From the NCBI RefSeq assembly GCF_900605015.1, contig NZ_LR027573.1:842075-874295 (forward strand): 32,221 nucleotides of DNA. The letters run 5' to 3'. The position numbers and the translations under genes are program-made. This stretch comes from Olsenella sp. Marseille-P4559 (GTDB lineage: Bacteria; Actinomycetota; Coriobacteriia; Coriobacteriales; Atopobiaceae). The notes under the pieces are model-generated. The model saw nothing but the letters and a program-made list of their open reading frames with translations, was not told the DNA's origin and made no database searches. Below are positions 8,303-15,718 of this stretch, piece after piece. Every line of letters starts with the position of its first letter. Positions within the stretch are counted from its first letter, which is position 1.

Positions 8303-8467
8303 CTAAGACTTGAGCCGCGCCATGGTCGACACGAGGCCCGCAACCGCCACAATCGTATCGTCCAGCTGGCCGACTACGGGAATCACGTCGCTGATGAGGT
8401 CCACGGGTAGCATCAGGTAAACGGCGACGACTGCTAGCGTGATGAGATTGGCGGCGTTCATCCTCAT
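8303..8467 (-). CDS. Small DUF1232 (YkvA-like) membrane protein
   Basis: A 54-residue frame starts at ATG 8467 with AAGGAG 8 bases upstream and ends at TAG 8303-8305. Its sequence contains YLMLPVDLISDVIPVVGQLD, which fits the DUF1232 core pattern (YLLSPIDLIPDFIPVIG-LDD) nearly residue for residue, followed by DDTIVAVAGL. The domain is a short membrane-associated helix pair of unknown function. It is shorter than most family members (about 80-130 residues), so it is either a minimal form or a trimmed relic. It sits alone among IS remnants. A good ribosome binding site and an intact motif argue that it is real. Confidence 0.6.
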   Translation of the reverse strand: MRMNAANLITLAVVAVYLMLPVDLISDVIPVVGQLDDTIVAVAGLVSTMARLKS

Positions 8468-8830
8468 GGGACGCTCCTTCTATCCGATAGGTGCTTGGTT
8501 GCACGCACGGCAAGGCACCTTCTCCTGTTGGGCTGATTTTGTCCTTCTCCATCCCTCTGTGACATCGTCGGATGATTCAGGCTGCAGGACTTTACGATTT
8601 CGAGGGGGTGGCCTGGCATGGCAAGGAGGGCGAGACTCACGCAGGAGATGGGCGACCAGGCCATCGGGCTGAAGGCCGACGGCCTTTCCAGCGGCGACAT
8701 CATTTCGAGCAGGTAGGACTAACCGAAATGGTACGAGGTGCATGGGACATAGACTGGTTCTCGGAATGGGCGTCGTTTGCGCAGGTCGGAAGCAGGGTTT
8801 GCGGCAACTCGTGGCCAAACTAAAGCGAAA
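8468..8830. other. Accessory spacer next to tRNA-Pro
   Basis: About 360 bases between the DUF1232-like gene and the tRNA terminator. Apart from a 32-residue frame at 8618-8716 I see no gene. The sequence looks like decayed mobile DNA. Confidence 0.45.
8618..8716 (+). pseudogene. Possible N-terminal fragment of a helix-turn-helix transposase or terminase-like protein
   Basis: A 32-residue frame contains LTQEMGDQAIGLKADGLSSG, which resembles the start of IS3 OrfA or small-terminase helix-turn-helix proteins (charged helix, then a DGLSSGDI turn). It stops at TAG 8714-8716, well before a complete domain, and the other frames do not clearly continue it. It is probably a fragment of mobile DNA. 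The assignment is weak. Confidence 0.3.
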
Positions 8831-8855
8831 GGCCAGAGGCGCTAAGCCTCTGACC
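8825..8855 (-). terminator. Terminator of tRNA-Pro
   Basis: On the minus strand 8846-8855 pairs with 8831-8840 (10 base pairs, one G-T wobble) around a 5-base loop, followed by TTTCGCTTT. It begins about 10 bases after the tRNA's CCA. Confidence 0.75.
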
Positions 8856-8864
8856 TGCGATTTC

Positions 8865-8941
<77 letters not shown>

Positions 8942-8956
8942 TAAGCAGACGACACT

Positions 8957-9847
8957 TTAGCAGAATTGGCCGTCCAAACCAACCGTAAACACGGCCTTCG
9001 CCCACCAACCACGCTCATTTTTCGCAGCATGGGCAATGCGCACGGCGGCATCAGCCGATTCGCAGATGGCAAACGAGCAGCTCCCCGAGCCCGTTATCTG
9101 TGATGCCACCACCCCTGGCTGCCTAGCGAGCCAGGCTGCAGGCTCCTCCATGGCGGGCTTCAGGCGAAGCGCCGCCGGGGCGAGGTTGTTGTAGAGGTTC
9201 TCGGCAACGCCTAGGACGTCGCTGGCTGCCAGAGCATCGCACAGGGCGTTGGGGCTTTCCGGCATCTCGGGCATGCAGTCGAACTCCTCGTAGACCTCGC
9301 GCGTGGAGCTGGCGCATCCCTCAGGCATCACGAGCACAAGGGGAACGCCGACAAAATCCGGGAAGGTCTTCTCTAGCGTGTCACCCGCGCCCCTCAGAAG
9401 CGAGGGCACGGGATGGAGGAAGAACGCGACATCTGCGCCCACGCGGCGAGCAACGCCAACAACGCACTGGTCAAGCGGGCCTACGTCCCAGCGTGCCGCA
9501 AGCGCACGCAGAACGGAACCAGCGTCTGCAGAGGAGCTGCCAAGGCCTCCGCCGCTGGGGATGCGGCGCTCGATGCGAATGGCCACGCGCTCCCTTGCGC
9601 CGAGCTCGCGTGAGAGGAGCTCGACCGCCCGCTGGGTGGCGTTGCGCCGCACAGGGTCATCGAGCGCGGGATCGAAAGAGATGCTGGTCTCGGGCGCTGA
9701 CTCGATAACGATCGTGTTGCGGAGGCCAACCGGCACCATGACCGAGTCGACGCGGTGGTAGCCACGCGCGTCCTTTTCGGCATGGACGCCCAGATGAAGG
9801 TTGACCTTGCATGGTACCCGTACGGTCTGTCGACGTGAGCGCGGCAT
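8957..9847 (-). CDS. ispE: 4-diphosphocytidyl-2-C-methyl-D-erythritol kinase
   Basis: IspE phosphorylates CDP-methylerythritol at the 2-hydroxyl, a step of the non-mevalonate isoprenoid pathway in the cytoplasm. The 296-residue protein has the GHMP kinase layout: substrate-binding PCKVNLHLGV (12-21), the ATP loop IPSGGGLGSSSADA (96-109), an aspartate in RVGADVAFFL near 137, and the C-terminal ITGSGSCSFA loop. Length is normal. I start at ATG 9847 because GGAGGT lies 5 bases upstream; an in-frame start at 9907 would run into veg. It is 16 bases downstream of veg on the same strand, so the two are probably co-transcribed. Confidence 0.95.
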   Translation of the reverse strand: MPRSRRQTVRVPCKVNLHLGVHAEKDARGYHRVDSVMVPVGLRNTIVIESAPETSISFDPALDDPVRRNATQRAVELLSRELGARERVAIRIERRIPSGGGLGSSSADAGSVLRALAARWDVGPLDQCVVGVARRVGADVAFFLHPVPSLLRGAGDTLEKTFPDFVGVPLVLVMPEGCASSTREVYEEFDCMPEMPESPNALCDALAASDVLGVAENLYNNLAPAALRLKPAMEEPAAWLARQPGVVASQITGSGSCSFAICESADAAVRIAHAAKNERGWWAKAVFTVGLDGQFC

Positions 9848-9863
9848 GCGACCTCCGACGGAG

Positions 9864-10163
9864 CTACTCTTCGGAGGACTCTGCCGCGTATTCGAGCAGG
9901 CGCTCACCCGTGTTCATGTCGTAAAGCTCGACGGTACCGGTGAGCACGTCGACATACTGGTAGGACTGACGGGCCTTGCGGCCGCGGCGCTCCTCGACCT
10001 CAATCACAAAAAGGGACGGGTGCACGTGTACCAGGGTTCCCGCGCGCTCGACGATGCGTGAGCGGCCCATGTTGGCACGGACTTTCACACGCTGGCCCTC
10101 GAGGGTCTTGAACTCGTCACGAATCTGGTCGATGCGGTTAACTGACGGAATGTCGCTCTCCAT
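9864..10163 (-). CDS. veg: Veg family protein
   Basis: A 99-residue protein of the Veg family, small proteins found next to ispE in many Gram-positive bacteria. In Bacillus subtilis Veg has been linked to biofilm matrix control, but its molecular role is unclear. The recognisable core is VNRIDQIRDEFKTLEGQRVK, then a beta-rich segment with the repeated valine and glutamate pattern HPSLFVIEVEER and ending in VLTGTVELYD. The ATG at 10163 has GGGAGT 5 bases upstream; longer in-frame starts extend into the promoter region. It is the first gene before ispE. A CCCATATGGG palindrome lies 78 bases upstream (10242-10251) and could be an operator. Confidence 0.85.
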   Translation of the reverse strand: MESDIPSVNRIDQIRDEFKTLEGQRVKVRANMGRSRIVERAGTLVHVHPSLFVIEVEERRGRKARQSYQYVDVLTGTVELYDMNTGERLLEYAAESSEE

Positions 10164-10280
10164 GAGACTCCCAACAGGGCCATGGCTGGCCCAAGTACCG
10201 AATGAACGAAGTGCCATCATACTCCGACAAAACAGCGTTCTCCCATATGGGAAACTGAACAGCACGACAAGACCACGGGT

Positions 10281-10328
10281 CGTGAGACAGAGACGAGAGA
10301 GACAAAGGGACTGTCCCCCTGTCTCACG
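10281..10328. repeat. TGAGACA-type palindromic intergenic repeat, copy 1
   Basis: CGTGAGACAG (10281-10290) and CTGTCTCACG (10319-10328) form a perfect 10-base inverted repeat, with a smaller GGGAC/GTCCC hairpin nested inside. It lies between divergent veg and the M24 peptidase. A related repeat occurs at 23453-23505. Confidence 0.65.
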
Positions 10329-10329
10329 T

Positions 10330-10337
10330 GCTACACT
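10330..10337 (+). promoter_or_regulatory. Extended -10 element for the M24 peptidase
   Basis: TGCTACACT forms an extended -10, ending 29 bases before the ATG at 10367. No good -35 is visible. The repeat at 10281-10328 directly abuts it. Confidence 0.4.
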
Positions 10338-10366
10338 TCCGGCGTCAAACGGCTAAGGAGGACGCG

Positions 10367-11443
10367 ATGGATGAGACGAGAAGGGCACGGATCATCGAGA
10401 ACCTGTGCGACATGGGACTTTCGCAGGCGCTCATCTCGGACCCCATGTCAATCTACTACCTCACGGGATACTACACCGAGCCCTATGAGAGGTTCCTTGC
10501 ACTCTACCTCAATGCCAATGGCTCATCGACACTCTTTGCAAACCGCCTCTTCCCCGACGCCACCGCTGCATGCAGCGACATTCGGACCTTCGATGACACC
10601 GACGATCCCATGCCCCTGGTTGTGGAGGTCACAGACCACAATGCTCCCCTCGGCGTTGACAAGAAGCTTACCGCACGCTGGCTGGTGCCGCTTCAGGAGG
10701 CCGGCGCAGCATCGGCATTCAAGCTGGGGTCTGCCGCGGTAGATGGCGCGCGCTCTGTGAAGACGCCCGAGGAGCAGGAGCTCATGCGCGCTGCATCGCG
10801 CACGAACGACAAGGCCATGGAGTGGCTTGTCGCCCAGGTACACGACGGCGTGACCGAGCAGGAGATTGCGGGTGGGCTTCTCGGCGCCTATCGCTCGCTG
10901 GGCGCGCAGGACCACTCGTTTGCCCCCATCGTGAGCTTTGGGGCAAACGCCGCCGACCCACACCACTCCCCCGACGGCACCACGCTGGCCAAGGGCGACG
11001 TGGTCCTTTTCGACGTGGGATGCAGGCAGGACATGTACTGCTCGGACATGACCCGCTCGTTCTTCTACGGAGAGCCTACGGAGCATCAGCGCGCCGTCTA
11101 CGAGTGCGTTCGCCGCGCAAACGAGTCTGCCGAGGCCATCGTGCGTCCCGGAGTCACGTTTGCCAAGATAGACAGGGCTGCGCGATCGGTGATTGAGGAC
11201 GCGGGCTGGGGCCCGTACTTCACGCACAGGCTGGGCCACCAGATTGGCCTTGAGGACCACGAGCCGGGCGACGTCTCGTCCACGCATGATGAGCCCGTAC
11301 GTCCCGGGCAGTGCTTCTCGATCGAGCCAGGCATCTACCTGCCGGATGACGTAGGCGTGCGCATCGAGGACCTTGTCATCGTAACCGAGGACGGATGCGA
11401 GGTGCTCAACTCGTATCCCAAGGGACTCACGGTTCTGGCGTAG
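10367..11443 (+). CDS. M24-family Xaa-Pro aminopeptidase
   Basis: A 358-residue cytoplasmic peptidase that would remove N-terminal residues before proline. It has an N-terminal creatinase-like domain (about 1-120) and a pita-bread catalytic domain. The five metal ligands of the M24 family can be placed: D216 (LFDVGC), D227 (CSDMTR), H291 (RLGHQIG), E320 (SIEPGIY) and E334 (RIEDLV). The ATG at 10367 has AAGGAGG 6 bases upstream; an in-frame upstream start at 10328 would overlap the repeat. It is transcribed alone, divergent from veg-ispE. Assignment to Xaa-Pro aminopeptidase rather than prolidase is by overall resemblance. Confidence 0.92.
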   Translation: MDETRRARIIENLCDMGLSQALISDPMSIYYLTGYYTEPYERFLALYLNANGSSTLFANRLFPDATAACSDIRTFDDTDDPMPLVVEVTDHNAPLGVDKKLTARWLVPLQEAGAASAFKLGSAAVDGARSVKTPEEQELMRAASRTNDKAMEWLVAQVHDGVTEQEIAGGLLGAYRSLGAQDHSFAPIVSFGANAADPHHSPDGTTLAKGDVVLFDVGCRQDMYCSDMTRSFFYGEPTEHQRAVYECVRRANESAEAIVRPGVTFAKIDRAARSVIEDAGWGPYFTHRLGHQIGLEDHEPGDVSSTHDEPVRPGQCFSIEPGIYLPDDVGVRIEDLVIVTEDGCEVLNSYPKGLTVLA

Positions 11444-11538
11444 GGGCACGCCCAGTCCCATCCTCCGCCAAAAAGGGCGCAGGTTTTCGTTATGGTGGCC
11501 AGTGCGACCGCCAACGTCCGGCAAGCAGGCATCCCCGA

Positions 11539-11572
11539 TGTCAAGATTTCGACGTCATGCGTACGCATGACG
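11539..11572. repeat. 34-base repeat with perfect 20-base palindrome, unit 1
   Basis: The unit begins TGTCAAGATTTC and ends in a perfect 20-base palindrome (11553-11572) centred on TGCGTACGCA. It is the most symmetrical of three related units. Confidence 0.75.
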
Positions 11573-11611
11573 AGGATTTTCTGCCGATGCCGCCCTTCAG
11601 AAGCCTCGAGC

Positions 11612-11645
11612 TGGCAGGAAACCGTCATCGTGCGTACGCACCATC
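11612..11645. repeat. 34-base palindromic repeat, unit 2
   Basis: It begins TGGCAGGAAACC and contains the 12-base palindrome GTGCGTACGCAC (11630-11641). It starts 73 bases after unit 1 and is the most diverged copy. Confidence 0.65.
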
Positions 11646-11695
11646 GCCATCTGTTGCCATGGCCCTCTCGCCCAACTGGGCGAACGTCGAGACCC

Positions 11696-11729
11696 TGTCA
11701 AATTTCCCCGATCATGCGTACGCACGACG
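11696..11729. repeat. 34-base palindromic repeat, unit 3
   Basis: It begins TGTCAAATTTCC and carries TCATGCGTACGCACGACG, which differs from unit 1 at one position in the last 18 bases. It starts 84 bases after unit 2. Confidence 0.7.
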
Positions 11730-11908
11730 CAACTTGTCGGCCAGTGCAGAAAGCCAAGGAGGATTGCAGAGCGCAGAGAGCAAGCAGCCAGCCAGTCTGC
11801 TGATTTCTTGCCAGCAAGGCCCTAAGGACTGCACCCCAAACCACTGGACCAGCCGACCGTGCCTCAGCCGCAGCGTTTAACCGCAAGGCGAGAAGCAACG
11901 ACGCCGAG

Positions 11909-11947
11909 AAAAGCAGGGGGCCACCGGCGAACACCACCGGCAGCCCC
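11909..11947 (-). terminator. Terminator of nagB
   Basis: On the minus strand GGGGCTGCCGG pairs with CCGGTGGCCCC (11 base pairs, two G-T wobbles) around a 9-base loop and is followed by CTGCTTTTCT. It begins 13 bases after the nagB stop. Confidence 0.75.
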
Positions 11948-11960
11948 TAGCCCAACAAGC

Positions 11961-12695
11961 CTACGCCTCGGGACAGAGCGCCAGGGACTCCTCGTCCGCA
12001 ATCACGGTGCAGCTGGTGTGCAGCTGCAGGATGGACGCGGGACACTGCGGCGTAACGGGTCCATAGCACATGTTGTAGACGGCCTGGGCCTTCTCCGGTC
12101 CAGACGCCAGGATGAGGATGCTGCGCGCGTACATGATGGTCTGCACGCCCATGGTGTACGCCTGGCGCGGCACGTCGTCGGCGTTGTCGAAGAGACGGCT
12201 GTTTGCCTGAATGGTGCTCTCGGTGAGGTCAACGCAGTGCGTACCCTTGGAGAAGTGGTCATCGGGCTCGTTGAAGCCGATGTGGCCATTGCGGCCAATG
12301 CCAAGTAGCTGCAGGTCAGGATAGCCGGCCTGGCGCACCATACGGTCGTACTCGCTGCAGGCCTCGTCCGCGTTGGGGTTGGCGCCATCGGGCACAAACG
12401 TGCGGGCAAGGTCGATGTTGATCTTGTCGAAGAAGTTCTCGCGCATGAAGTGGTGGTAGCTCTGCGGGTGCTCGTGCGTAAGGCCACGATACTCATCCAG
12501 GTTATAGGTGGTTACCTGCGAGAAGTCGCAGTCACCCCTGCGGTTCCACTCGGCAAGCTGCTCATAGGTACCAATGGGCGTGGTGCCGGTGGCAAGGCCA
12601 AGGACGCTGTTGGGCTTGAGGATCACCTGGGCAGAGATGACGTTTGCCGCCTTGCGACTCATATCGTGATAGTCCTTGGTACGGATGATTCTCAT
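11961..12695 (-). CDS. nagB: Glucosamine-6-phosphate deaminase
   Basis: NagB converts glucosamine-6-phosphate to fructose-6-phosphate and ammonia, feeding amino sugars from mucin or cell wall into glycolysis. The 244-residue protein matches the family in length and motifs: phosphate loop GLATGTTPIGTYEQL (33-47), NLDEYRGL with D67, and GIGRNGHIGFNEP (132-144) with the catalytic histidine. The ATG at 12695 follows an AGGAAGGGG Shine-Dalgarno; longer in-frame starts to 12839 give an implausible extension. It appears monocistronic, with its own terminator and about 200 bases separating it from pdp. No nagA is visible in the window. Confidence 0.95.
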   Translation of the reverse strand: MRIIRTKDYHDMSRKAANVISAQVILKPNSVLGLATGTTPIGTYEQLAEWNRRGDCDFSQVTTYNLDEYRGLTHEHPQSYHHFMRENFFDKINIDLARTFVPDGANPNADEACSEYDRMVRQAGYPDLQLLGIGRNGHIGFNEPDDHFSKGTHCVDLTESTIQANSRLFDNADDVPRQAYTMGVQTIMYARSILILASGPEKAQAVYNMCYGPVTPQCPASILQLHTSCTVIADEESLALCPEA

Positions 12696-12895
12696 GAGAG
12701 CCCCTTCCTCTTCAGGCGAGTGGCCTCTCGTGGCACCCGCCCCGTGGCACAAGGCCATGCCTGACGTGTGCGGCCACCAGGGCGAGGTCGCGATTACCTT
12801 AAAGAGGGACTCGCCACGTCGAGGCCCCTGCCCGTCCATGGCGACGCGGGGCGCATGCCCTACGGCATTATTCTATCGCAGGTGCGCCAGCCCCT

Positions 12896-14221
12896 CTACG
12901 AGAACCGCTCGACTCCCTTGCGCGTAACCCGCGCGTAGACGAGGGGCTCCGCGACGGGACGCTCGTCCGAGATCTTGTAGGCGTTGCGGAGAATCGCCTC
13001 TCCCTCGTCGAGACGAGCCTCGTCGGCCGCATAGATCGTTGCGAGAAGGTCACCCTCACGCGCCTCGTCACCGGTCTTTCTCGCCAGCACGATGCCTGCG
13101 AGCGGGTCGATCGAATCTTCCTTTGTGGCGCGCCCGGCCCCAAGTGCCACAGATGCAATGCCAACGCGCTCGGTGTCCATGTGAGAGACCCATCCCTCCC
13201 GCTTGGCACGCACCTCTCGACTGCAGGCATCCCGCCCAAAGCAAGCGGTGTCGCGGGTGTAGGCAACGTCGCCGCCCTGCGCGGCCACCATCTGCTCGAA
13301 CTTCTCGAGTGCCCGGCCGTTTGCCATCTGCTCGCGAGCGAGCCCGCGGCACGTGTCCACGTCACCTACGCCCGCAAGCTCAAGCATGTTGGCCGCAAGC
13401 TCGATGCAGACGCCAGCAAGATCGGTGGGGCCCTTGCCACGAAGCGTCTCCACAGCCTCAATGACCTCGAGCGCATTGCCCACGTTGTGCCCAAGTGGGC
13501 GGTCCATGTCGGTGATGAGCGCAGCCGTGGTACGGCCCACACGCTCACCGATTGTCACCATTTCCTCTGCGAGCCCAATCGCCGCATCGATGGTCTTCAT
13601 GAAGGCGCCGCTGCCGCAGGTGACGTCAAGAAGGATCTTCTCCGTGCCATCAGCGATCTTCTTGCTCATGATGCTCGACGCAATGAGGGGCATGGAGTCG
13701 ACTGTCGCCGTCACGTCACGCAGGGCGTAGAGCTTCTTGTCTGCCGGAACGAGGTTGCCCGTCTGGCCCACCACAGCGCAGCCCACCGAGCGCACCACGT
13801 CGAGGAAGCGCTCGCGGCCAAGCGCGGTCGTGAAGCCAGGGATGGCCTCGAGCTTGTCCAGCGTGCCCCCGGTGTGGCCAAGGCCACGTCCGCTCATCTT
13901 GGCCACGGGCACGCCCAGAGATGCCACGACAGGTGCGATGACCAGGGTCGTCTTGTCTCCCACGCCGCCGGTGGAGTGCTTGTCCACCTTCACGCCGGGG
14001 ATGCTGGAGAGGTCAACGAACTCGCCGGAGTGCGCCATGTCAAGGGTGAGTCGCGCCGTCTCACGCGGGGTCATGCCCTTGAAGAAAATGGCCATGCACA
14101 GAGCTGAGGCCTGGTAGTCGGGGATGTCGCCGGCAACATAGCCCTTGACGAAGAAGTCGATCTCCTCGTCGGTGAGCTCGCGTCCGTCGCGCTTGCCCTC
14201 AATGATGTCGTACATGCGCAT
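12896..14221 (-). CDS. pdp: Pyrimidine-nucleoside (thymidine) phosphorylase
   Basis: The enzyme splits uridine, thymidine or deoxyuridine with phosphate into the base and (deoxy)ribose-1-phosphate. At 441 residues it has the length of Gram-positive Pdp. Visible motifs are MRMYDIIEGKRDGRELTDEE at the N-terminus, the phosphate-binding KVDKHSTGGVGDKTTL (about 79-94) and the family signature SGRGLGHTGGTLDKLE (about 109-124). It is the last gene of the minus-strand nucleoside operon, starting 2 bases after the cdd stop, so the two are probably translationally coupled. Cdd produces (deoxy)uridine, this enzyme's substrate. Naming it pdp rather than deoA rests on the Bacillus-like N-terminus. Confidence 0.95.
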   Translation of the reverse strand: MRMYDIIEGKRDGRELTDEEIDFFVKGYVAGDIPDYQASALCMAIFFKGMTPRETARLTLDMAHSGEFVDLSSIPGVKVDKHSTGGVGDKTTLVIAPVVASLGVPVAKMSGRGLGHTGGTLDKLEAIPGFTTALGRERFLDVVRSVGCAVVGQTGNLVPADKKLYALRDVTATVDSMPLIASSIMSKKIADGTEKILLDVTCGSGAFMKTIDAAIGLAEEMVTIGERVGRTTAALITDMDRPLGHNVGNALEVIEAVETLRGKGPTDLAGVCIELAANMLELAGVGDVDTCRGLAREQMANGRALEKFEQMVAAQGGDVAYTRDTACFGRDACSREVRAKREGWVSHMDTERVGIASVALGAGRATKEDSIDPLAGIVLARKTGDEAREGDLLATIYAADEARLDEGEAILRNAYKISDERPVAEPLVYARVTRKGVERFS

Positions 14222-14223
14222 GG

Positions 14224-14679
14224 CTAGCCCCTCTCTTCCGTCGCGTACGCTGCGCCCTCGCGTCCCAGGTCCTCCGGGCCAAAGCTCTCGGGGAGAAGCT
14301 CGCGCAGGAGGAAGGTGCGCAGGCCCCCATCAGAGCGCGCGAGAACGATTCGAAACGTGGACGGGTCGCAGAACTCACGCATCACCTGACGGCACACGCC
14401 GCATGGCGCGCACCACTCCGTGGCATCCTCGCCCTCCGGGCCGCCCGCGATGGCGATGGCCGCAAAGTTGCGCTGCCCCTTAAAGACGGCGCGGAAGAAT
14501 GCCGTGCGCTCGGCGCAGTTCGACGGCGTATACGCGGCGTTCTCGATATTGAACCCCTGGTAGATGCTGCCATCGGCGCAGAGAAGGGCTGCGCCCACAG
14601 AGAAGTGCGAGTACGGCACATAGGCCCTCTCGCGCGCCTCAAGCGCAAGGCGCGCGAGCTTGGTATCAGACACACCCAT
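14224..14679 (-). CDS. cdd: Cytidine deaminase
   Basis: Cdd deaminates cytidine and deoxycytidine to the uridine forms. The 151-residue protein is the tetrameric, three-cysteine type: C55 and catalytic E57 in SNCAERTA, C93 and C96 in PCGVCRQ. The VPYSHFSVGAAL block (21-32) shapes the substrate pocket. The ATG at 14679 has AGGAAGGT about 7 bases upstream. It lies between nupQ (118 bases upstream) and pdp (2 bases downstream) on the same strand, the logical step between uptake and phosphorolysis. The C-terminal 20-25 residues extend slightly past the common family end. Confidence 0.95.
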   Translation of the reverse strand: MGVSDTKLARLALEARERAYVPYSHFSVGAALLCADGSIYQGFNIENAAYTPSNCAERTAFFRAVFKGQRNFAAIAIAGGPEGEDATEWCAPCGVCRQVMREFCDPSTFRIVLARSDGGLRTFLLRELLPESFGPEDLGREGAAYATEERG

Positions 14680-14797
14680 GACGAGACCTTCCTAGCTGTG
14701 AGTCGCTTGAATTCGCTGTTCAGGGATTTTCCGAACGGTTAGACAGCTCTTAACGACGAGACCGACGGGACCTTCCCAGACAAGCCCTCCGGAATCC

Positions 14798-15718
14798 CTA
14801 GCGGCTGCCCTTGACGTAGGGCACGCCATCTGCCTTGGGGGCAACAGAGCGACCCACAAACAGGATGAGCACGATGATGGTCATGGCGTAGGGCAGCATG
14901 GCCAGAATCTGGCTGGGCACCGGCACGGCGCCACCGCCCAGCATGATGGAAAGCGCCTGGGTAAAGCCAAAGAGCAGGCACGCAAGGTACGCACCGTGCG
15001 GCGTCCACTTGCCAAAGATGACGGCGGCAAGCGCGATGAAGCCCTGACCACAAATGGCGGTCTGCGTGTACTGAGAGATGATGGCCAACGTCATGGACGC
15101 TCCGCCAAACCCGGCAAGCACGCCAGAGAGGATCACGCAGGCGTAGCGCGTGCGATACACGCTGATGCCCAGCGTCTCGGCGGCCTCGGGGTGCTCGCCC
15201 ACCGAGCGAATCCGCAGTCCCCACTTGGTGCGATACAGCATGAACCACATGACCACGGCGGCGATGAGGCCGAGAAGAACTGTGACGTCGAGGTTCATGT
15301 TCTCAAGCGGCGTCCCCTGGAGGACGGAGGGGTCGATGAGCTTGGGGAGCGTGGTGACGATGGGCGACATGGCAGCGCCGTCGAACATGCGTCTGCAGGC
15401 GAAAAGGGCAATGCCAGGGGCGAGCAGGTTGATGGCCACACCCGAGATGGTCTGGTCGGCGGCAAACGTCACCGAGGCAAATGCATGCAGCAGGGCCACA
15501 AGGCCGCCGGCAATGCCCGCACACAGAAGGCCAACCCAGGGGTTGCCCGAGACGTAGCTGCCCGCTACACCCGCGAAGGCACCGACATTCATCATGCCGT
15601 CGATACCGATGTTGGTGACACCCGAGCGCTCTGAGATGACACCGCCAAGCGCGCCAAACACAAGCGGTGTGGAATACATGAGCGTAATGGAGAGCGCAAG
15701 TACGATGTTATCAAGCAT
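14798..15718 (-). CDS. nupQ: Nucleoside ABC transporter permease (NupQ-like)
   Basis: A 306-residue membrane protein of the BmpA-associated permease family (Branched-chain-type permease fold, about 8-10 membrane segments). The conserved FGALGGVISERSGVTNIGID (about 21-40) and later GEHPEAAETLGISV are typical of the second permease of nucleoside importers. The ATG at 15718 overlaps the last 8 bases of nupP (ATGCTTGA) and has GGAGGGGG upstream, so it is translationally coupled. A longer in-frame reading to 15940 would lie wholly inside nupP and is rejected. It would pair with NupP in the membrane and be driven by NupO. Confidence 0.92.
   Translation of the reverse strand: MLDNIVLALSITLMYSTPLVFGALGGVISERSGVTNIGIDGMMNVGAFAGVAGSYVSGNPWVGLLCAGIAGGLVALLHAFASVTFAADQTISGVAINLLAPGIALFACRRMFDGAAMSPIVTTLPKLIDPSVLQGTPLENMNLDVTVLLGLIAAVVMWFMLYRTKWGLRIRSVGEHPEAAETLGISVYRTRYACVILSGVLAGFGGASMTLAIISQYTQTAICGQGFIALAAVIFGKWTPHGAYLACLLFGFTQALSIMLGGGAVPVPSQILAMLPYAMTIIVLILFVGRSVAPKADGVPYVKGSR

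Larger units (their letters stand above)
11444..11908. other. Long intergenic region with a three-copy palindromic repeat
   Basis: About 465 bases between the peptidase and the nagB terminator. No open frame here has a convincing start or family match. Three related repeat units occupy 11539-11729. The rest (11730-11908) shows nothing I can name. Confidence 0.6.

Noticed and set aside
11539-11729. CRISPR array
   Set aside because: Three units of unequal spacing with diverged sequences and long, unequal gaps. No cas genes are in the window.
12696-12895. Riboswitch or structured leader upstream of nagB
   Set aside because: The leader could be long, but I found no pattern matching a known riboswitch class, and the hairpins are those expected from GC-rich DNA.
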